Source: Methylophaga sp. 42_25_T18 (lineage in GTDB: Bacteria > Pseudomonadota > Gammaproteobacteria > Nitrosococcales > Methylophagaceae). Taken from it: a DNA stretch of 64,000 bases. The DNA lies in assembly GCA_002163085.1 (NCBI GenBank), contig MAAJ01000006.1, positions 434,001-498,000 on the forward strand, in the 5' to 3' direction. Numbering within the stretch: the stretch's first letter is position 1; each line of letters begins with the position of its first letter. This document shows positions 60,401 through 64,000 of the stretch, one piece after another. The notes under the pieces are model-generated. The model was not told the DNA's origin and ran no database searches. It saw only the letters and a list, made by a program, of their open reading frames with translations. A program made the position numbers and the translations under genes.

Positions 60401-61384
60401 CTACCAGCGTAAGTTAGCCGTATGCACCGGGGCATCCCATAATTTAGTTAGTTCTTCATCTAATAAGATGATGGTAATTGAACAACCAGCCATATCCAGT
60501 GAAGTGGTGTAATTACCAACCAATGAACGTTCGATTTCAATACCGCGTTGTTGCCAATATTTCACTGCCAAATCATAGACTAAATATAACTCCATCAAGG
60601 GTGTGGCGCCAAAACCATTAACATGCAGTAAGATTTTCTGACCCGGTTGAGGTTTTAATTCTGCATCAATCGCTGTGGCTAAATGTTCAACTATCTCAGT
60701 TGCGTTAGCCAAATCCATCGGCTCGCGGCCGCGTTCCCCATGAATACCGACGCCCATTTCAATTTCATTGTCACCAATATCAAAGGTTGGTTGGCCTAAT
60801 GCCGGTACGGTACAACTGGTTAAGGCTACACCCATAGATGCAGTACAATCATTGACTCTATCGCCTAAGGATTTACACTCCGCCAACGTCGCGCCGGCTT
60901 CAGCCGCCGCTCCAACTATTTTTTCAACTATTAATGTACCCGCTACACCACGGCGACCAGTAGGATGATCTTTGGGCAAGGACACATCATCACTGACAAG
61001 CACTGTCTCATGCGGGTAATCCAACATTTCGCCAGCAATTTCAAAATTCATCACATCACCGGCATAGTTTTTAACGATAAATAATATGCCGGCTTCATTC
61101 TCAACGGCTTCAGCGGCTGCCATCATTTGATCTGGCGTAGGAGAAGTAAAGATTTGTCCCGGACAGGCTGCATCTAACATCCCTTGCCCTACCAGACCAG
61201 TATGTAGGGGTTCATGGCCTGATCCACCACCAGAGACAAGCGCGACCTTTCCCGCTTTGGCTTTGTGTTTTCTGCTGACAAAGTGGGGCTGATGATTAAG
61301 TTGAATAATATCTTCATGTGCTTTGGCAAAACCATTCAGACTTTCCTCAAGTAGGCTTTCAACCGCATTAATCATCTTTTTCAT
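60401..61384 (-). CDS. dhaK: Dihydroxyacetone kinase substrate-binding subunit DhaK
   Basis: About 327 residues from ATG 61384 (better spaced from GGAG than the adjacent ATG at 61387). The GSGHEPLHTGLVGQGMLDAA loop and the substrate-binding histidine in MGVGIHGERGREP (near residue 213) are present. The end LWDAPVHTANLRW resembles PTS-dependent E. coli DhaK, and it is not fused to a Dak2 domain. It follows the HAD-IIA gene by about 22 bases, likely as an operon. With DhaL it should make dihydroxyacetone phosphate. Confidence 0.93.
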   Translation of the reverse strand: MKKMINAVESLLEESLNGFAKAHEDIIQLNHQPHFVSRKHKAKAGKVALVSGGGSGHEPLHTGLVGQGMLDAACPGQIFTSPTPDQMMAAAEAVENEAGILFIVKNYAGDVMNFEIAGEMLDYPHETVLVSDDVSLPKDHPTGRRGVAGTLIVEKIVGAAAEAGATLAECKSLGDRVNDCTASMGVALTSCTVPALGQPTFDIGDNEIEMGVGIHGERGREPMDLANATEIVEHLATAIDAELKPQPGQKILLHVNGFGATPLMELYLVYDLAVKYWQQRGIEIERSLVGNYTTSLDMAGCSITIILLDEELTKLWDAPVHTANLRW

Positions 61385-61406
61385 CATGTACTCCAGCTAT
61401 GTATGC

Positions 61407-62243
61407 TTATATAGAATTGCGTAAAATTTGAGCCACTTCAGTAATATCCGCCATCACCCACGTCGGTTGATAGTCCAGCTTAGCCATATCCTGCTTCGAG
61501 GAAATACCGGTCAATACCATTATGCTACGCATGCCGGCATTGACCGCGCCAAGTATGTCGGTATCCAGACGGTCACCAATAGCAATGGTATTCTCTGCTT
61601 GTGTACCTAATATGGCTAAGGCTTGCTGATATAAAATCGGTTCCGGCTTGCCTATCGAAATAGCAGTAACGCCGGTGGCAGCAGCTAAAGCCGCCAAGGT
61701 ACCGCCATTGCCCATCACCTCGCCTAATTCTGTCGGCAGGGTTGTGTCTGCATTAGTGGCATAAAACTGTGCACCGGCCTTTATATTAAGTGTCGCCGTG
61801 GCTAATTTATCCCATGTCAGTTGCCGATCTAGGCCTGATACCACCAAATCGGCACCCTGATCATTAATGCCTTTATCTGCTTGGTTGACCTGATACAGCT
61901 CCGTTAAGGTAAAACCATGATCAATTAATGGCTGGCGTAAACCCTCTTCGCCAATAACAAATACCCTGCGTTTATCATGGGGAATATACTCTGCGAGATA
62001 AGTCGCTGTTGCCATGCTAGAAGTTAATATTTCATCTGCAGAAACTGCAACACCCATAGCAGCCAACTTATCAATATATTGCTGCTGAGTCAGGCTGGCA
62101 TTATTGGTTGCTAATATAAAAGGAATAGCCAACTCGCGCAGCGTGACAAAAAAATCACCTAGTCCAGCTATCGGATTATTGCCATGCCACAGCACCCCAT
62201 CCATATCAATAATTAACCCGCCGAGCTTATCAAGTTTCTGCAT
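61407..62243 (-). CDS. HAD-IIA family phosphatase (NagD/PGP-like)
   Basis: A 278-residue HAD hydrolase of subclass IIA. Motif I is IIDMDGVLWHG, motif II lies in FILATNNAS, the cap domain is about 85-185, and motifs III/IV are ISIGKPEPILY and GDRLDTDILGAVNAGM. Members dephosphorylate phosphoglycolate, glycerol-3-phosphate, p-nitrophenyl phosphate or nucleotides; substrate not predictable. Co-oriented upstream of dhaK and divergent from hps, it may act on triose or sugar phosphates. Confidence 0.88.
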   Translation of the reverse strand: MQKLDKLGGLIIDMDGVLWHGNNPIAGLGDFFVTLRELAIPFILATNNASLTQQQYIDKLAAMGVAVSADEILTSSMATATYLAEYIPHDKRRVFVIGEEGLRQPLIDHGFTLTELYQVNQADKGINDQGADLVVSGLDRQLTWDKLATATLNIKAGAQFYATNADTTLPTELGEVMGNGGTLAALAAATGVTAISIGKPEPILYQQALAILGTQAENTIAIGDRLDTDILGAVNAGMRSIMVLTGISSKQDMAKLDYQPTWVMADITEVAQILRNSI

Positions 62244-62262
62244 AATTACCTGTATATTTTAT

Positions 62263-62334
62263 AATGTAAATTTGGCCAAAAGCTGCGCTCATAGCCAAAT
62301 ATAGACTACGGTATAATATATGAAAATTTACATT
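62263..62334. promoter_or_regulatory. Widely spaced 11-bp inverted repeat between the HAD gene and hps
   Basis: AATGTAAATTT (62263-62273) and AAATTTACATT (62324-62334) are perfect inverted copies with centres 61 bases apart, about six helical turns. They lie in the divergent control region, so two regulator-bound sites on one DNA face are possible. The left copy sits 20 bases from the HAD start. Confidence 0.45.
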
Positions 62335-62379
62335 GTGCAGCAGTAGAGCAACGACTCAGAACAAAGCGACTATAAAGAG

Positions 62380-62411
62380 AATTGACATTGTTAGTCAATT
62401 TGACTTATAGT
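62380..62411 (+). promoter_or_regulatory. hps promoter with overlapping palindromic operator candidate
   Basis: A perfect -35 TTGACA (62382-62387) and TATAGT (62406-62411) stand 18 bases apart, a strong sigma-70 pattern. The -35 lies in a perfect inverted repeat AATTGAC-N7-GTCAATT (62380-62400), so a protein bound there could block or guide RNA polymerase. The leader to the hps ATG is about 55 bases and carries AGGAG at 62459. Confidence 0.65.
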
Positions 62412-62472
62412 CTTCCGGCGTATTTTTAGCGTAATTATTAAATTTAAATCAATATATTAGGAGCATGTCAGC

Positions 62473-63114
62473 ATGGCAAAAGCACTTATTCAAATGGCTC
62501 TAGATTCTCTAGATTTCGATGCAACAGTTGCACTTGCAGAGCAAGTAGCACCATACGTTGACATCTTGGAAATCGGTACACCGTGTATCAAGTACAACGG
62601 TCTTGAGTTAGTTACTGCATTAAAAGCAAAATTCCCAGAAAAATTACTTCTAGTTGATCTTAAAACTATGGATGCTGGTGAGTACGAATCAACACCTTTC
62701 TATGAAGCTGGTGCTGATATCTGTACTGTTCTTGGTGTTTCTGATAAAGCAACAATGGGCGGCGTAATCAAAGCAGCTAACGCAAATTCTTCTGAAGCTC
62801 AAATCGACTTAATCAGTGTTAAAGATAAAGCAGCCGTAGCTTCTGCAGCTGTTGCTAATGGCGCACAAATCATCGGTGTTCACACTGGTCTTGATGCTCA
62901 AGCAGCGGGGCAAACACCTTTTGCTGACTTATCATTAGTTGCAGACTTAAACTTAGGCTGCCGTATTTCTGTTGCTGGCGGTATCAATAAAGATACTATC
63001 CAGAAAACAGTTCAAGCTGGCGCGACTATCGTTGTAGTTGGTGCTGCTATCTACGGTGCAGATTCTCCTGCAGAATCTGCTAAAGAATTGCGTGCTCTAG
63101 TCGACGCTGCATAA
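62473..63114 (+). CDS. hps: 3-hexulose-6-phosphate synthase
   Basis: A 213-residue enzyme of the orotidine-monophosphate-decarboxylase superfamily that condenses formaldehyde with ribulose-5-phosphate. The active-site D-x-K-x-x-D array is D62/K64/D67 in LLVDLKTMDAGEYE; EIGTPCIKYNG (about 33-43) and VAGGINKDTI are also typical. It is not fused to the isomerase (PHI), and no phi gene follows. Codon use is strongly biased, consistent with very high expression in a RuMP methylotroph. A terminator follows it. Confidence 0.95.
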   Translation: MAKALIQMALDSLDFDATVALAEQVAPYVDILEIGTPCIKYNGLELVTALKAKFPEKLLLVDLKTMDAGEYESTPFYEAGADICTVLGVSDKATMGGVIKAANANSSEAQIDLISVKDKAAVASAAVANGAQIIGVHTGLDAQAAGQTPFADLSLVADLNLGCRISVAGGINKDTIQKTVQAGATIVVVGAAIYGADSPAESAKELRALVDAA

Positions 63115-63144
63115 GCTGACAGAGTTTGCTCTAAGTAGAAAATG

Positions 63145-63177
63145 AAAACGAGTGGCCATTTGGTCGCTCGTTTTTTT
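63145..63177 (+). terminator. Intrinsic terminator after hps
   Basis: AAAACGAG pairs with CTCGTTTT, with an inner GGCC/GGTC helix and an ATTT loop, ending in a T-run. It separates hps from the downstream repeat-protein gene, which therefore probably has its own promoter. Confidence 0.88.
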
Positions 63178-63446
63178 ACTTTCTAGTCATTGAAATTGTC
63201 ATTGACTAGAATGTCCGCTAGATTGGTCATATTCGAATTTAGCAAATAGCAACAGTTTTTATCGCACGACCATGCATAAGGCTGTAGATGTAGTGTAAAT
63301 GTGGTCAAAAACAGAAAAGCCGTAATAATCGCTTTTTGTTTAACTCTTCTGACTTGCCACAGTTAACCTAAAATAGTAATTTGCTCATTTTAACAAGCAC
63401 CACTGCTTGGTATTGTGGACACAAAAATATAACAGGGGTATTTCAA
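63178..63446 (+). promoter_or_regulatory. Leader of the repeat-protein gene with a 31-bp inverted repeat
   Basis: This 269-base AT-rich region holds no gene. TTCTAGTCA (63181-63189) and TGACTAGAA (63203-63211) form a perfect inverted repeat; inside it CATTGA occurs twice. TAAAAT at 63369 is a possible -10. A CAAGCA/TGCTTG hairpin (63394-63409) lies before the AGGGG ribosome site at 63434. The promoter position is uncertain. Confidence 0.4.
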
Positions 63447-63737
63447 ATGAAACAAAAAGGTTTATTTGCTTCGATTTGTGACTTTTTCACAGGTTTATTT
63501 TCATCAGAAGCTGCGAGCTCATCATCTGCTAGCGCAAGCAACGATGGTTTAACGGGTGTTGAACGTTATATCAGAAACCAAGCTGATAACAGTAGCCAAG
63601 TTACTGGTGTAGAAAAGTACATCCAAAGCCAAGCTGCAAATGCAACACCAACAACGGGTGTTGAGCAATATATTAGCAACCAAGCTAACGCTGAAGTAGT
63701 CACTGGTGTTGAGCAATATATTCGTAACCAAGCTTAA
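63447..63737 (+). CDS. Small protein with four TGVE-x-YI repeats between hps and tal
   Basis: A 96-residue protein from ATG 63447, eight bases after AGGGG; the frame from 63381 adds nothing protein-like. Residues 4-19 (KGLFASICDFFTGLFS) form a hydrophobic/amphipathic head, 20-34 a Ser/Ala linker. Four copies of TGVE(R/K/Q)YI(R/Q/S)(N/S)QA begin at residues 36, 53, 70 and 86, joined by 5-6-residue linkers, and the protein ends exactly with the fourth. Third-position differences between copies show the peptide is selected. I recognise no family. It could be a multivalent scaffold or tether for neighbouring RuMP enzymes; this is inference. Confidence 0.75.
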   Translation: MKQKGLFASICDFFTGLFSSEAASSSSASASNDGLTGVERYIRNQADNSSQVTGVEKYIQSQAANATPTTGVEQYISNQANAEVVTGVEQYIRNQA

Positions 63738-63779
63738 TCACCTTGTAAGACTGTTTCTCTATACTGCAAAACTTTAGCT

Positions 63780-63797
63780 TTAGAGCGTGAGCTCTAA
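63780..63797. terminator. Short hairpin between the repeat-protein gene and tal
   Basis: TTAGAGC-GTGA-GCTCTAA is a perfect seven-pair stem 43 bases past the repeat-protein stop. There is no T-run, so termination is doubtful; it may be an mRNA stability or processing hairpin. A second small hairpin TCCGCC/GGCGGA lies near 63848-63864. Confidence 0.35.
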
Positions 63798-63903
63798 CGT
63801 CACCCAGCTTTGCACCACCATAGAGAACATATAGATTTTAAAATCAGTCCGCCTAATGGCGGATTGAAAGTTTTTAACTTTACTAATTAAAGGGCCCATT
63901 AAC

Positions 63904-64000
63904 ATGGCAAATTTACTTGATCAGCTGAAGGAAATGACAGTTGTTGTTGCCGACACCGGTGATATCGAAGCTATCGAAAAGTTCACACCTCGTGATGCTA
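63904..64000 (+). CDS. tal: Transaldolase (partial, N-terminus only)
   Basis: The first 32 residues are visible before the window ends. [20 protein letters not shown] followed by [12 protein letters not shown] is the start of TalA/TalB-type transaldolase, in which the Schiff-base lysine comes much later. The enzyme transfers dihydroxyacetone units between sugar phosphates and regenerates ribulose-5-phosphate in the RuMP cycle, consistent with hps just upstream. AAGGG precedes the ATG. Confidence 0.9.
   Translation, partial: MANLLDQLKEMTVVVADTGDIEAIEKFTPRDA

Noticed and set aside
63552-63734. Possible CRISPR array or VNTR from the regularly spaced repeats
   Set aside because: The units are diverged at third codon positions, lie wholly in frame and have 15-18-base linkers; they are protein repeats, not CRISPR spacers.

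Overview
The window reads as chromosome of a gammaproteobacterial methylotroph. Gene content and order resemble what I know of Methylophaga-type RuMP bacteria; this is inferred from the genes, with no database comparison. The right edge carries 3-hexulose-6-phosphate synthase (hps) and the start of a transaldolase, both part of formaldehyde assimilation by the ribulose monophosphate cycle. A MxaD-like periplasmic protein and a YVTN beta-propeller lipoprotein fit PQQ-dependent methanol oxidation. The rest is a typical gammaproteobacterial backbone: pilTU, proC-yggT, metXW, mla-ibaG-murA-hisGDC, ftsK-lolA-rarA and amiC-mutL. I see no prophage, insertion sequence, integrase or CRISPR array.

Layout, left to right. 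1-5.4 kb: the 5' end of a cytochrome c4-like gene (minus), engB, a SoxC-like molybdoprotein with a monoheme cytochrome c, and glycogen phosphorylase. 5.4-12.7 kb: a large membrane PAS/GGDEF/EAL protein, tRNA-Arg(CCG) fused to the front of a DUF2927-like gene, an OmpA-family lipoprotein, pilU and pilT. 12.7-18.9 kb: yggS, proC, yggT, metX, metW, pyrE, a TSUP permease and a coiled-coil secreted protein. 18.9-26.4 kb: one long minus-strand run mlaFEDCB-ibaG-murA-hisG-hisD-hisC with overlapping ends (lipid trafficking, peptidoglycan, histidine). 26.4-30.2 kb: mxaD-like, beta-propeller, rsmJ, a membrane protein, a palindromic intergenic repeat and a small secreted protein. 30.2-39.7 kb: rarA, lolA, ftsK (minus), trxB, a universal stress protein, a diguanylate cyclase, a small cytochrome, a Ste24-like protease and orn. 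39.8-51.4 kb: a 7TM-GGDEF protein, a chemoreceptor, queG, nnr, tsaE, amiC, mutL and a repeat-containing membrane-anchored protein. 51.5-55.7 kb: an RND metal-efflux pump and adaptor. 55.8-59.6 kb: tRNA-Phe, a FecR-domain protein, a beta-barrel protein, a YjfB-like protein and a porin. 59.7-64 kb: split dihydroxyacetone kinase subunits dhaL and dhaK (convergent), a HAD-IIA phosphatase, hps, a four-repeat small protein and tal.

The most unusual object is the 96-residue protein at 63447-63737. It lies between hps and the transaldolase gene and consists of a short hydrophobic/amphipathic head, a Ser/Ala-rich linker and four copies of an 11-residue TGVE-x-YI motif at 16-17-residue spacing. I do not recognise the family. 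Its architecture is that of a multivalent short-linear-motif protein, and its position suggests a link to RuMP-cycle enzymes. Other points worth a second look are a near-perfect intrinsic terminator inside the signal-peptide codons of the beta-propeller gene, palindromes in the hps control region, a DUF2927-like gene with no ordinary start codon outside tRNA-Arg, and a PTS-type DhaK/DhaL pair without DhaM in the window.
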